Source of the DNA: Strobilurus pachycystidiatus
Taxonomy: Eukaryota > Basidiomycota > Agaricomycetes > Agaricales > Physalacriaceae
DNA length: 64,000 nucleotides
NCBI GenBank assembly: GCA_019915135.1
Contig: JAHLMK010000007.1
Coordinates: 2,418,001-2,482,000 of the forward strand
Reading direction: 5' to 3'
Both the position numbers and the translations under genes were made by a program. Positions within the stretch are counted from its first letter, which is position 1. The number at the start of each line of letters is the position of its first letter. This document shows positions 9,766-22,161 of this stretch, in pieces. Below the pieces are notes generated by a model. The model was given only the letters and a program-made list of their open reading frames with translations. It was not told the origin of the DNA and did no database searches.

Positions 9766-12700
9766 ATGGCCGCCGACACCGACGCACAAGGTTATCTTCA
9801 GGCCCTGAACGATGCCCAGCTACGAGGCATGCGTCTTATCGGTGTTGCGAGCGTTTGTAATAACGGACTGAATTGGCAGCTGTTCAACACGACCCAAGAA
9901 TACCGCTTCAAATCCTCGCCGGGCCAGGAAGTGGAAAAACCAAGGTATATTTCTCGAGCGAATCCATGCACATGTCTCACAGGCTTATACGCGGCACAGG
10001 TCCTCACTTCCCGCATTGCCCATCTCATCACGCAACACTCTCTCCAACCACGCTCAATATGTGCAGTCACGTATGCAATGTTCACAGCCCCTCAGCTTGC
10101 ACTTACAATTGCCAGCTTTACAAAAAAGGCCGCCAACGAGATGCGGGAACGCCTGACGAAGCTCATCGGCAAGGATAAGACTAGCCAAGTTCGAATGGGC
10201 ACTTTCCACGCGTTGTGCGCTCTTTACCTTCGGAAATACGCCGTGCACGTCGGGATCAAGGAGGGCTTTACTGTGTGTGACACAGACGAGGGGTCCGTGT
10301 CTTTCTGACTGCCTTGACGCGTCCGATAACCCGGTTTACAGGAAGAAGATCCTTACAGGGTTCCTCAAAAAGCACAAGGAACTGCTTGTAGAAAAGCAGA
10401 TAGACCTCTCTCCCGGCAATCTTCAGTCCAGGATATCGACCTACAAAGCCACGGGCTACTCTGCCGATGACCTCCTTACCATCCACCCCGTATGCCATCC
10501 TGCCGAAACGGATATTATCCTCATCATGGATCGCCTCATCGCGGAACTTTACAAACAATATCAAGACGCCCTCCAAGCCAACAACAGTCTTGACTTTGAC
10601 GACCTTCTCATCGTCGGTCTCAAACTATTCCGAAGTCATGCCGTCTCTGTCGACTGGTGCAAGCATATTCTTGTCGATGAATTGTAAGTATCTTGACTTC
10701 CCTACTCTGCCCGATGTTTCTCATTTGGATCAGCCAGGACACCAATTTTACTCAGTACGGTCTCATGCGCGCCCTCGCGGTTGCGAAATGTGTCACCATC
10801 GTCGGTGATCCTGATCAATCAAGTACGAGCGTGCCCTGTTCTGTGTCTTGCATCGTCTAAACCCATGGGTGCAGTTTATGGATGGCGTTCCGCTGATGTT
10901 GCGAATCTTTCCAAGATGCAGAAAGGTCTGGAAGTGTCCTTTTCCTCCGCCCATCGCTTGACCATCTCGGTTCGTAGATTTTCCCGGCACCCAACAAATC
11001 TTCTTGGAAGAGAACTACAGGTCGACTGCCTCAATTCTCAGACTCAGCCTGGCAATCGTCTCTCAAGGTCTCGGAGTTCATTCAACCTTATCACTTATGC
11101 TCATTCGGACTAGACGAAAAGCGCATTCCCAAGAAGCTGCACACCACACATGCCAACGGCGTCACGCCTATTCTTCGGACCTGCGATTCAGAGCATCACG
11201 AAGCGACATTTATAGCAGTGGAAATCAAACGAATCATCGCTCATATGGGTGGCATATTACGCTGGGGAGACTTCGTCATCCTTCGTGAGTGCTGATGGTA
11301 TCACCGCTTCTCGTACTTACCTTACCTCAGTGCGGTTTAACGCGCTTTCTCGCTCCATTGAGAGTGCACTACAGAAGGAGGGTATTCCCAGCCGCATACT
11401 GGGTGGGCACAAGTTCTTTGATCGTCTCGAAGTTCGCCGTTCCTTCCTCGTTTGACATCTTGAGCGCTGACAGTCTACAGATCAAGGACATTCTGTCATA
11501 TCTGCAGCTCGTGGATAATCCAAGGTTCGCTCCGGCTTTCAGTCGTGCTGTCAATGTGCCAGCAAGAGGCATTGGCGAGAAGGTCGTCCATAAGCATTCA
11601 GGCGGGCTGTTCATTTCGCTGACCTTCGCTCTATCAGACATTGTTCGAAATCTTCGCGAAAGCTGACGAGTTGGGGTTGAGCGCGATGGAGCTCGTCGAA
11701 CGGATTCACGACTCAAAGGTTCCGGATATCAAGCCTGCCGTGAAGCGTAAGCTTTCGTCCTTCGTGAACGCAATTCGGAAGCTTAGAGACCAGGCAAAGA
11801 ATGTCGGTGCACGAGTACCCATGCTTTACATCTCATTTCTGACATGCTCACAGGACGCCATGCCTTCTTCACTGATTCGTTCGCTGCTGAAGCTTGTCGG
11901 CTACGAAGAGCATCTCCGTAAAACACAACCTGATTGGGATGTCCGCTGGGAGAACGTTCGAGAGTTGATCACCTTTGCCAGTGATGTCCAAGGCACGATG
12001 CTGACCGATGTGGACTTGCCTGCAAACGACGACGACGATAGCGAGTAAGAGGAAGTGGTTTTGTCCGCATTTCACAGACCTAATCTTTTTTTCAGTGATA
12101 CGCCTTTGCGCATGTTCCTCCAGGCCTCCATGCTATCTTCTCAGGGCGATTCCGAGTCTGAAGAGGATAACAAAGACGTTCGTGACGCCATACGTTCTGT
12201 TCCAAAGGGGCTAAATTCATCTTCAACAGAAAGTAACGATTTCGACATGTCATGCGGCGAAAGGACTGGAATGGCCTGTAGTCATTGTGCCCTCTGGTAG
12301 GGAGTTTGTCCGTTTGTCAATAGTGACGCTAACGTCCTGAAAGTCGAAAACAAGACCTTTCCTTTTCACAGAGCGGAGGATGTCGATGAAGAAAGGTAAG
12401 CTTCTATCGACTGTGATTTAGAGTCGCCACGCCAAACAAGTCCCTCATAGACGCCTTCTTTACGTGGCTTGCACCCGCGCCAAGGGCCTTCTCTATATGA
12501 CTAGAGTGCTCAAGCGCAAAGTTGCCGGTAATATCATGGAGCGGGAGCTATCCTTCTTCGTCGGTGATGTTATAGAGAAACATGAGGTATCCTTGCAATT
12601 CAGTCTGCCTGGCCACTAAGTACTGATGTAGAGACCACAGACTTGCCTTACTCAGGAGAATCTCTGCATGTTTACACAAGCACAGCGAAAAAGTCTTTGC

Positions 12701-13597
12701 ACGCTCCTACAGCGACAAGAGCCTGACGAAGATGAGATCAGAACGAAAGTGAACGCCTTGTGAGTGATGTTTGCGAAGCGATCAGTGTTCCTTGAACCCA
12801 TACCTCCTATAAGCTACCAATCTATCAGAAACCGACAGCCATACGGGAACGATTTCCTGGGAATGACGGGCTTTGCGACTAACGTCGGGGTTCAAGCAGA
12901 CGTCGGACCTGTGAACTTGCTGGCTGCCTTTGTGCCCGTTAGCCAACTCGACATCAAACCTCATGTTATGCAAGATCGCCAAAATACACCGACAGTCGTC
13001 AAACAAGAATCCGGGATCAAGACAGAGGAAGACTCGAAGTCGACGCTGGACAGCTGGGTTTCGGTCAAGAAACCTCCCTCGACCTCGATTGCTGGGAAAG
13101 AGCAGACTCGGAAACGTCCGGCACTTGAGAACCGTCCTGAAATCAAGCCTGTGTTCCATGAGAGGCAACCGGTGGCGTCTACCTCCAAACAACCAGGGGC
13201 TCATTCGACAAAGGTGGAAAGAGTGCATTCGGCGATGGACTTGACATCAACTGCAACTCCGCGACTGCCCAAACCCTTGAAACAGGAATCCTCATCAGAT
13301 GTCATGATCATAGACCCGCCCGCTCCTCAGCTCATGACGCTTGGGAGGCCAAAGCGCGAACTGTCGCTGGTGGATCTGACGTCTTCGCCGCCACGTCCGC
13401 TCGTCAAGAAGGAACGTAAATCTCCACCGGTAGTAGCAGCACGAACGGCACCTGCTGTAGGACGACAGCAGCTTGATTCGCTGGTGACTGCGCCACCTGT
13501 GGCGACTCCGGTAATGAATCCTCCAACGAAGAGACGGCTTGGAATGGGAAGAGGCGGTACTGGTTATACGAATAAGAAATTCAAGTTGTCGACGTGA
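9766..13597 (+). CDS. SRS2: Srs2-type UvrD/PcrA family DNA helicase
   Basis: Superfamily 1 3'-5' DNA helicase of the UvrD/Srs2 group, which in yeast strips Rad51 and limits unwanted recombination. The ATG at 9766 gives MAADTDAQGYLQALNDAQLR, joined through a probable GC-AG intron to AVQHDPRIPLQILAGPGSGKTK (Walker A). Next are FTKKAANEMRERL, GTFHALC, LDFDDLL, a VDEL segment with VGDPDQS and YGWRSAD, EENYRSTASIL, CHAAKGLEWPVVIVP and RRLLYVACTRAK, so all helicase motifs are present. After the motor comes a disordered, Ser/Pro/Lys-rich tail of about 280 residues ending NKKFKLST. The tail has two SUMO-interaction-like motifs, VMIID near 13301 and SLVDLT near 13364, recalling the SUMO/PCNA-binding tail of yeast Srs2. 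There are many introns and no disruption. Confidence 0.9.
9827..9879 (+). other. probable GC-AG intron in the helicase
   Basis: Removing 53 nt from GCATGC to GGCAG joins NDAQLR to AVQHDPRIPLQ exactly as in UvrD family proteins. Using a GT donor inside the segment would add about ten unrelated residues in the Q-motif region. Confidence 0.65.
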
Positions 13598-14961
13598 TCA
13601 TGAGATGGGAGCATGTTGAACGCGACGTTGTAGAAAAATGCTTGTATTTTTATTTTCTGTTGTACATTAGACGAACACATGGTAGCCATGCTACGTGAAC
13701 CGCGGAAAGACAACCTGAAGGAGAAGAGTCAGCAATTGCGCAATGCGAAGAAGAGGGAGGTCAGAGTCAAGAGAAAAGTATCCACAACGCCTGAGGGCGG
13801 ATTGGTAGTCTAACATGCATATGACTAGCCCGAAGGCCATCATTCGAGGAAGAAGATAGAAGCAGGCACTCACAATGAATGAAGATCTTGCCCCCAAGTT
13901 GCCCAAGAGACACGATGCAGGCAGCAAGCTCATGAGAAGAACATGAGAAGCAAGAACCAAAGGTTGAAAATTGAGTTTCAATTTTTAGACTCCGGGTGTC
14001 ACGGGCCGGTATCGTCCCGAGATCTGTTCTGGACTTTGCCGAGTGATCCTCGTGTCCTCTCCCACTCAAGTAGCTCTCGTCCCAGATGGCAGAGTATACT
14101 TACCTTCCTGGTATCTTCGGCTAGATATGTCCATTCGTATTCCCTGAAAAGCCTCCGCAGAAGGTCTCGACCTCCTGCTTCCATGATTGGTCAAATAGTC
14201 TATTTGTCTTTTTTGTGGGGGCGTGTCTCCAGACTCAGAAGGCTCGCGCTCCCGTGGCACGCCTCGCGATACCATCATGTCGTCGGACATAAGGAAGACC
14301 TTCATCCTATTGAGGAAGTGAAGTAATATTGCCGGAAGAGCATGAGCCACGATCTCTATCACTGTACTATAGTACACTATCATACGGGATTGATGCTTTT
14401 GGTTTCTACGATCCCGGGTACATATATGGGCACTCTGGAACAGAGTTGAATCAATGGGATGTCGAACCTTCGCGCGCCATCCTATGGACGTGAGTTTCGA
14501 AAGTCCGCACCAATTCCGCACCTCCGAGAAAAGTGCGTCACTCCGCGAGTCATCTCGACTGAGCAACTCGACGTGGTTGAACTGCGCTTGTGACACTTAC
14601 TGTGCCAACTTAGTACTCAAATACTATACAGATTGCTCTCCTGCGGTTACTGATAACGACAAACTGTATATTCCACGTTCTTGAAGACAATTGGATTGAC
14701 GGTCACATCGCAGTGACAAGTCCTTCCTTTTCGAACCATCCTGGTCGAAGATTTCATGCCTTGACATCTGCCCTGCATCCGCCTCGCTGCTAACACGAGG
14801 CATCCGGTACATTTACGTGTTCCGTGCTATTTAATGCAGGCAATGCACTGGAGTCCTAACGACACGCCCATAATTTGCCCTAATAGCCTCCGACATCGTG
14901 TTCCGCCATCACCTCCTTCTTCTCTTGCTACTAAAGTGACTGCATTCGAGCGTGCTTTTAC
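13598..14961. other. gene-poor interval, possible unresolved short gene
   Basis: No recognisable gene. On the minus strand there are exon-like pieces: a GTAAGT donor near 14105 after a Glu/Arg-rich stretch, a hydrophobic stretch around 13880-13981 and a GTGAGT donor near 13875 followed by a TTAG acceptor. They could be a small membrane protein gene, but I could not join them into a model with a clear start and no product is suggested. The right part is the likely promoter of the HSP20-like gene. Confidence 0.3.
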
Positions 14962-15927
14962 ATGATCGGTTCATCGCACACCATGTACGAGCGACCAAAA
15001 GCCCAGTCGACCTCGGACGGACGGCCCTCGTCTAGCAAACAGACTCTGCTCACCCCCACCACCAACTCCCCCACGCACATCACCATACCTCAGTCCCCAG
15101 ACCAACGCTTCCCCGAACGGTCGTCAGCGACATCCCTCTCGAATCTGTCCCGCTCTAATCCTCCTTCGGATTCCAAATACATCCAGCCGCGGGGCGAGTT
15201 CTCTTTCTCGGATGACGCCTCAATCCCGGTCGTCGAGGACCAGAATCTGGATGACTTGTGGGGCAGTATCCGCCAGAAGAACGCGCTGCGAATGTCCCGC
15301 CAGAAACCAAAGGTCAAGTCTCTGGAAGACGCTGCCCTCGCTCAGAGCAACCCGAGTGTGGATCGCGACGTGTCTGATCCGCCTCGGCAGACCGCCGTGC
15401 AAGGCCCGCCACAAAGTGCTGAACGCGACACGTCCGATGCACAGCGCAAGCCTCAGAAATCGGTGAAAAAGGTCAAATCCTTGTGAGTGGGGCGCTATCA
15501 TAGGTCATCAACCGGTCTGACCTCGGCTGCAGAACAACACTCCAGGTGTCTGATGATGGCAGGACAGTCGTGGCGTTCTTCGATCTCAAGGGGGCAACGA
15601 AGGACAATGTGCACGTTAGCTTCAAACCACCACAGCTGTACGTGTCCTGGTGGACTGAGAGTGTGAACGAGTACGAGGACGAAGAAGGTCGCATAGTCAT
15701 AGAGAAGATTCACAAGGACTATCAGCGGACATTACCACTGCCAGAGGGCACGAAGGTGTGTTTCTTTCCTGTTTCACCTCTATACAATTCACCTCCGTTG
15801 ACGTCGTTGGTCTCGTCAGTTCGAAGAGATTAGAGGCACCATGAATGGGCGGCATCTTGTCATGAAATTACCCAATTGTCGATCTTTCCGGGTCGAAAGG
15901 GTGTTCGATGAAGAGGACATCGATTAG
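14962..15927 (+). CDS. HSP20-like chaperone (alpha-crystallin domain) protein
   Basis: A C-terminal alpha-crystallin (HSP20-like) domain follows a disordered region of about 170 residues rich in Ser, Pro and Lys. The first ATG is at 14962, with a second in-frame at 14983. Exon 1 ends before an intron at 15483-15532; exon 2 gives TTLQVSDDGRTVVAFFDLKG, VHVSFKPPQLYVSW and KDYQRTLPLPEGTK. After another intron, exon 3 gives FEEIRGTMNGRHLVMKLPN, the usual beta-strand and nG-L closing motif of the fold, ending in RVFDEEDID. Such proteins hold unfolded clients or act as co-chaperones. The long N-terminal region resembles fungal HSP20-like proteins that are not classical small heat-shock proteins. No heat-shock element was identified by eye. 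Confidence 0.8.
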
Positions 15928-16268
15928 TGAACGTGTGGCCCGTTCATTGCAATAGGCCGTCGCATGTTGCACCGCCAGACGATATCGATGGTCGCGGGTG
16001 ATCGTGCCGTGCGCGGTTCCAGGTGCAGGGCGCCCATTCACATGTTGCCTGCCTGTACGCAGAATCATGGCATACTAAACGTTCTTGTATCTATGACCTA
16101 TGGACCGCAAGTAGTTTACTAGTGCTGTCAAGATCCGTGGAATGTGGGGGCGACTTGCAGTTAGTACATCGATAAACACAATAGCTCGAGATCGATTACG
16201 ACGGATCCTACCATACAACTAGCTCGGATAAACAGATAGAAGGTCTTCAGCGATATGCGCGCGGCAGG
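15928..16268. other. intergenic, convergent 3' flanks
   Basis: 341 bp between two convergent stop codons. I see no gene or repeat in it. Confidence 0.6.
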
Positions 16269-19124
16269 TCAGCGACGTTTAGAGGGTGGTGAGTCCTGCG
16301 CCTCACCCTCCGCCTTCCTTTTGGTGCCGAACCCAAATGCCACTTTGGATCGCTCTGCAGCACCGGGTGTGCCATTCCTCGACGACGGCTGGTCCATCAC
16401 CGACCCCACTCTAGAGAAACCAGGCTTCGGTGCCGGCGACCCCGAGATCGAGGATGACCCAGACGCAGGAAGGTTCGCCACATGAGCCGGTATAGTCAAA
16501 AACGCACTCTCCGCCTCCTGAGCTTGAGCATTCTTCTTTGACTCCTTCTTCTTCTTTGCCTTCTCGGTCTTTCCCTTCGCCAAGGGCTGCGCGTCCAAGA
16601 ATTCCTCAGCTTGAGGTACAGCACTAAATGGCAGAGGACGCCTATCAGACCAAGCACGATTGACAGGCAACAGAGTTGAACGTACCCTCTATTACCAACA
16701 GACAGCACGAAGTGGGCCTGTCCAGCCTTCTCTTGCCTCTGCATGAACGCCTTGTTCATACTCAGAGGCGTATCCCCGCTGACCATCGCCTCTTTCCGCT
16801 TCTCCTCAGCAATCTTCTTCAATTTCTTCTCCGTCTTCATTTTACCAGAACCTTTGCCGTGGAACTTGTGCGATAGCTCCTTCCACGCCTCCTTCGGGGT
16901 AAGCGAACGACCGTGCTCGTCATAATACACAATGTTCACGTCTGGCTTATAGTTCTTGAACGCCTCCATCGTGTCCCGCGCTTCCTGCTGATCGCGCATA
17001 CGGTTCTCGTACTCACGAGTGGCTTGATCTCGGTTGCCTCCGCGAGACTGCAGTCGCTCCGTCTCGCGCTGGGTGATCCGGCGACGCTGATCGGCAAGCC
17101 ACGCATCGCGCTGCTTCTGCACCGTCTCTCGTTCGCGGATATCAGCACTAGGCGTCGAGAGGATGCCCTGTTGTCGGAGAATGTTGAGCGTGGCAGCCAT
17201 GCCCGAGTTAAATGTCTGCTCGGATGACGTCCCACCAACAGAGTCGGGGTCGTTGATGGCAAGATGCTTGGCTTCCTCTTCTGCGCCTTTCAGAACGTCC
17301 TCGATGGCATCCAACATCTCCATATCGTAATCGCCCTCTTCGTCCTTGACAGTGACCTCACCCGCCTCAATCTCCACCAAAACTTCATCTCCAGGTGCCA
17401 TCGATACATCCCGCGACTGAGAACGCTTGGAGGTCGAGGCAGCCGGAGGTACGGCTACCTTCTCTTCAACGGACTCCTTCTTCACAGGAAGTGGATTGTT
17501 GCCTACTGCCCGCACGAACTCAGACGTGTCGTCAAAGGTTAGACCGTCCGCCTGTTCCGGTGCATCGTTATCATCCCCGTTCATGGCAGATTCTTCTTCC
17601 TCTTCCTCTTTGACTTTCTGAGCTGCGACTATAACACAACTTTGAGACGCAGTAGAAAAGACACAAACAAAAAATAGATACCTTTCTTGGCAAGATCCTC
17701 CGGGGTCACCTTGACGTGTTTCCTGAGTTTTGCTTTGCGAGTTCGCGCCAAAGCAGCCTGCAGTTCATCATCATCAACAAAGTTGGCGTCGAGGTCACGC
17801 TCTCGCGGAACGATGGGTGTGTCAACAACCATTTCGTCAGGATCTGCTAGTTCAGCATCGGCGGCCGCCCTTCTTGAGCCGCGTTTCTTCTTGTTCTAAA
17901 CACCTCTAATGAGAGTGAATAGCAAAAGACGCGATGACTCATACCTTGGGTTTCTTGAATCCTACATCTCCTTCCCTAATATAGTCATTGGTTTCGATGT
18001 TTTCTGAGTCAATAGTGAGCGAAGTCAGCGAACGAGAGCAGCGAGAACCTACTCATATAGTCTATGGATAACAATGACTTGTTGACTGCTGCGGCCGCTG
18101 CATGCTGCTCTTCAACCTTGGCAGCCTTTGTAGGAATCGTTGAACTACCAAGCCGGAAGCCCTGAAGGTTTGATGAGTGAACGGTCACAAAGCGTAAGGG
18201 AATTGATTACCGTTTCGCCACCCCCTTCGAGTTCATCGTCGTATTTGGCCAGGACGGCACGTTTCATGCCTTGTTTACCGTCGACAAATTCCTCGTCGTC
18301 GTACCCGGTATAGGCCTTCTTCTGAATCTTTAATTCGTGTCGCTTCTTGGCAGCTTCATGCTCAGCCAACTCCACGTTCTGAAGCTCATCCTCTGCAAAT
18401 TCATCAGTAATGTGTAAAGTGGGAGGGCTGATGCGCACCTTCATTATCCAATATCCGACTGTCTTTCAAGGTGAGTATGTGCGCTTCGCCGTCCTCCATG
18501 TCGTCAAAGTCGTGGCTAACCTTGAGACCAACGAGATCACCTGTTGGGCGGGTCAATACGACGCGTCCTAGCGTAAACCATGGAGATTGCGCACTTTCAG
18601 TGTACTCATCGCCCTGGAACATCTTGTCCATGTTCTCCTGGTCCTGCAGGCGCTTTTTCGCCAGCTCCTTTTCCTTCTTCTTGCTGCGTTTTATCCATTT
18701 CAGCGTGTCTTCGTCGCCATCTGCATCACCAAGCGTCGAGCCTTTGAGGGAAGCATTGAGTTCCCGCCGATTTCTCACCCTATGAGAGAGATGAGCACGC
18801 TGGTCTGTAAAGCACCACCACAGAAAGTGGGGAAGAGATAGAAGTGTCTGTTGCGGAACGAAAGGAAGGCGTACTCACTTGGCTATTCGGTCCTGGAGTT
18901 TCCTATCAAACGGGCGGACATGAGCGGAATACTAGCGAGGAGGGTCGAACGTACTTGGACTCGCGCTCCTTGGCATCACGGTCGCGCTGACGGGTATAGT
19001 TGTCCTCGGCCTCTTTCTCCTTGTCGTCGCTGGCAGAGGCCTTGTCGTCGGTGAGAGGCTTGAGACCGAGGGAGATACGGATCTTGTTCGTCTCCTCCAA
19101 GCTGATGCTTTCTTCCATCGACAT
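16269..19124 (-). CDS. SNU66: Snu66/SART-1 family tri-snRNP protein
   Basis: SART-1/Snu66 family, a U4/U6.U5 tri-snRNP component needed for pre-mRNA splicing in the nucleus. The ATG at 19124 starts MSMEESISLEETNKIRISLG, followed by LKPLTDD, the signature N-terminus of the family. Next come charged helices (RNRRELNASLKGSTLGD, KKKEKELAKKRLQ), a DLVGLKVSHDFDDM block, HELKIQKKAYTGYDDEEF, then FVRAVGNNPLP, LNILRQQGIL, DVNIVYYDEHGRSLTPKEAW and WKELSHKFHGKGSGKMKTEK, which is the most conserved C-terminal block. The end is Lys-rich and disordered (GTKRKAEGEAQ, SKRR). There are about seven introns. It is divergent from NUO9.5 with 67 bp between start codons, so the two promoters must overlap. Confidence 0.92.
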
Positions 19125-19191
19125 CGTGGTGGTCTAAAGCAAAGGAGAGGTTTATTTGGCCTTGTTGATCCACTCTTTGACGCCAACCACC
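19125..19191. promoter_or_regulatory. 67-bp bidirectional start region
   Basis: The start codons of the Snu66 gene (minus) and NUO9.5 gene (plus) are 67 bp apart. The interval must contain both 5' untranslated regions, or the transcripts overlap. No TATA box is visible. Confidence 0.6.
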
Positions 19192-19536
19192 ATGGCCTCT
19201 GTTAAAGCCGGTCCTCTCCTGCGGGGTTTTCGTTACGCGGTGAGTGCCTGCTCGCTGCCCGACTCGTTCCGCTCCGCATTCTGAATTTCGCGCAGCAACG
19301 AGAGGCGCATGAACGACCAGTCATCTTCTACTCACTCTGCCTGGGCCTCCTTGGACCCATCATGGCCTTGACCATCCCTCCCTTCCGCAAGAAATATCTG
19401 GGCTACCAACCTGCTGAGCATGTGCCCATTTCGTATCCGTGTATGTTATCCGCCGTTTCTACCCGAACTGTATCCTCACACCCATGCAGTACCCCAGCGG
19501 CCTCGGCGACCAACGGTCGGGTACGAGGATCCTTAG
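19192..19536 (+). CDS. NUO9.5: NADH:ubiquinone oxidoreductase 9.5 kDa subunit
   Basis: Small accessory subunit of mitochondrial complex I, related to fungal NUO-9.5 and animal NDUFA3, sitting in the inner membrane. Three exons: exon 1 (19192-19239) gives MASVKAGPLLRGFRYA; the intron GTGAGT...GCGCAG follows; exon 2 gives QREAHERPVIFYSLCLGLLG, then PIMALTIPPFRKKYLGYQ and EHVPISYP; the second intron starts GTATGT; exon 3 gives LPQRPRRPTVGYEDP. The single membrane helix and the P-x-RPRRPTVGYED ending match the family. The protein is about 79 residues, the usual size. It is too fragmented for simple open-frame detection. It starts 67 bp from the Snu66 start. Confidence 0.85.
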
Positions 19537-20878
19537 AAGAGCACTGTACAATTGCAATAAACTCATCCGGAGAGCTATTGGAGCATGCATGATTCATCGA
19601 ACAAGCTGGCAAGTGTCAACAATCAGCCCTGCGAAACTCGGAGGAAACTCAATTGGTCTTCGACATCACTTCTAAAGTTCTTCAGCTGAGAGCCCCCGAA
19701 TCCTTGAACCTCCCTGAATTCCCACGAGCTATGTCGAATCATCGCAATTTGGGCAGAAATCGTGCCACAATCACTGGACTCTCGCCAGCAATCTCGCAGT
19801 AGCTTTGTTATCGGCACTCTGACAACTTGAACTCGTGTATTGACTCGAGTTACCCGTCCGGGCTGTGGGCAGCTCATGCGTCATGCATCATGCCATACCA
19901 GATACTGTACCACTTTTCCTCGAGGTGGCGTATCGATATTTATTACCGCCTGAGTATTCGCGAGTATGGCAAGTGCATGATTTTGCAGTGTATGGGGGGA
20001 CGCGTCTTCACTTCTATCTTCCCTCTGCAAGGAATCATCTGCTCTCTTCTTGTGTCGCGTAGTAGTGACTGTTTTATCTGCCTTGACCACGACGTAGTAT
20101 GTCGTCACATTGTAGTGATCTCAAACGAACACTCGAACTCAGTTCCGAATAGCAAAAATACACATTACTAGCGACGAGACGATCTTGTCTACTTGACTAG
20201 CTCGCCCGCTGGTGGGTCGTCGTCAGCCTGAGGCTTGACGCAGCGCTCGATTTTCACTCAGAGCAACTACTGATACTCGAGCGGCTTATCATGACGAAGC
20301 ATTTCATCAGCTCAGATAAGTAGGCCTCCTTCGCTTTAGGCAATGCACGTTCTCCTCATAGCCCCAATAACTGTGAGCAATAGTCTTCCTAGAGACCTGT
20401 TGTGGTGTAACGTATCGAGAAAGTCCATCTTTGTGGTCTCTATCTCATTCTTCGGTTGAGATGCCTTTCGCCATTCGAGGTCACTGTACTAACCAGGGAT
20501 CAACATGTCAATCTTGGCCGAGATGATGTTGCGAGAGCGCCTCGATTGGAGTCGGTAGGGCGGAAGGCCTCCGTGCGCACCAGCTCAGAGAGATGTCAAG
20601 TGAGACACCAAAGAAGTTCAACGAACTCGATCTGGATTGAAAGACGCGTTCTGAGGCGTTGGGAGTGCAGCTTCTGCTCATGGTATTCCTAGCACGATTA
20701 GGGCTCGATGATCTCGGCAGGCTCAGGACGAAATTAGCCATCGCAGAGCCCAAGATGTAATTGACCATGTCAGGTATCAGGATGACCATGGTCGATGCCA
20801 ACTGTGTGTGGCCGCATATAAGACTAGCCAGGTCTTGAATAGAGGTATATGTCATCGCGTTCGATTCAGGATAGGTTC
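19537..20878. other. 1.3-kb interval without a supported gene
   Basis: No conserved protein is visible on either strand. On the minus strand, a frame open through 20508-21020 continues past the neighbouring gene but has no recognisable content. A short segment just before a TAG near 20192 looks codon-like (CVKPQADDDPPAGELVK), but it has no supported upstream exon. Decayed or lineage-specific sequence is possible. Confidence 0.4.
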
Positions 20879-22161
20879 TCATCGCAGCACCCGCAATTCT
20901 CCACCACTTCCATCGTTCTGACCTAAGGACGCGTAACCTGACGTCGGCCTTCTCAATTTCCAGAACAATCCTTCCACCTTCGCCCTCGCTCGGTCCAGAA
21001 GTAAATCCCTTGTAGTCCACAACGCCAAAGGAGTCGTATAGATTCTGTCACTTCTTACCCTATGCTCATCGTCGACGGCTGTCCCGATAGCACAAACAGT
21101 GGTGAAGATCGCGGCCAGCGCAGTGGAAGCAGAAATCATGAACATGATGATCATCTGCATTTTGGCGGCCTGCTCGACCGAGGAGCCACCAAGGATGGCA
21201 CCGGTCATCATTCCGGGAATGGAAATGATGCCTAGGACACTGCGGAGAACATGAGTCCATATACTGGCAGGCATCTGGTTCAAGCGCTTACTGACCTCAT
21301 CTGATTGATTGATGGCGTAAGTGCAAGAAGGAGGGCATCCACCGCGATAGGTTTACAGGCTTCCAAGCGCGTAGCACCGTACGCTAGATACACTTCGACC
21401 TTGTCTCGATTTTCGCTGCAAAAGGCGGTCATGTCTTAGACACGGAAGGATCAACCGACTGTTATACGGACTTCAACTCTTTGAGGACGTAGGTGAGCGC
21501 CACAACAATGCCGGATATTGTACTGCCACACATCATACCCACGATGGGTACTGCATGACGCAATATCTTCGTTAGACGCGCGACAAGAGGTCAGGCTTTC
21601 ATACGTACTATATTGTGAGGGAGTCCAAAAAGGATCAACGGACATAGCGAAGCGTGCACCGAGGATGGATACAGGAATGGTCGATCCTAACATGCCAGCC
21701 AAGACTGATTGAAACTAAGCATGGATTATCAGATAAGACGGGAGATAACATTCAATGCCATGCCGTACCATTCGTTCATGTCGACGTTTACTTTTGTTCA
21801 CCACTAAGCACGGACGGTCAGCCGGTCAGGCTTCGTCCAATCAAAGCGCACGCACCCGTCTCGAACGTGCCCATGAGGTTCAGCAATACTGCCAATGTGA
21901 TCCAGATTGTTATACAATGCGTCCAGAAGTCCACTCACGCGCAATTCCACCGACAGCCCAAGGATCGTTTGTCTCGAATACGCTCTGCAGCAGCGAGGCC
22001 ACCAGAGCTAACTGTGTGATACATCTGACTGCGGCGGTGAGCAAAGAGACTCCGATCCCGAGGTGATACATTTTGGAAATCGTCGCGTTGAAGGCGATGA
22101 AGGAGAACGCGAGGCCGACGTTCCACCATGTCAGCGTGGCGGAGGTTGGAGATGCGTCCAT
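20879..22161 (-). CDS. UPF0014 / FetB-like membrane protein
   Basis: Multi-pass membrane protein of the UPF0014 family, which includes bacterial FetB (iron-export permease) and plant ALS3/STAR2. The ATG at 22161 gives MDASPTSATLTWWNVGLAF, then AFNATISKMYHLGIGVSLL, CITQLALVASLLQSVFETN and DPWAVGGIA; after an intron LLLNLMGTFET; then AGMLGSTIPVSILGARFAMS, WTPSQY, MMCGSTISGIV, AYGATRLEACKPIAVDALLL, SVLGIISIPGMMTGAILGGS and EQAAKMQMIIMFMISAST. The final block DDEHRVRSDRI is read without the possible 50-nt intron after DDEHR. I count about seven hydrophobic helices. No ATPase partner gene lies next to it. Function in metal or lipid transport is inferred from relatives only. Confidence 0.85.

Noticed and set aside
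20508..21020. A 170-codon minus-strand frame at the end of the UPF0014 gene
   Set aside because: Splicing the 50-nt segment after DDEHR would shift into this frame, but the unspliced reading keeps the family block HRVRSDRI and ends nearby. The shifted frame has no similarity I know.
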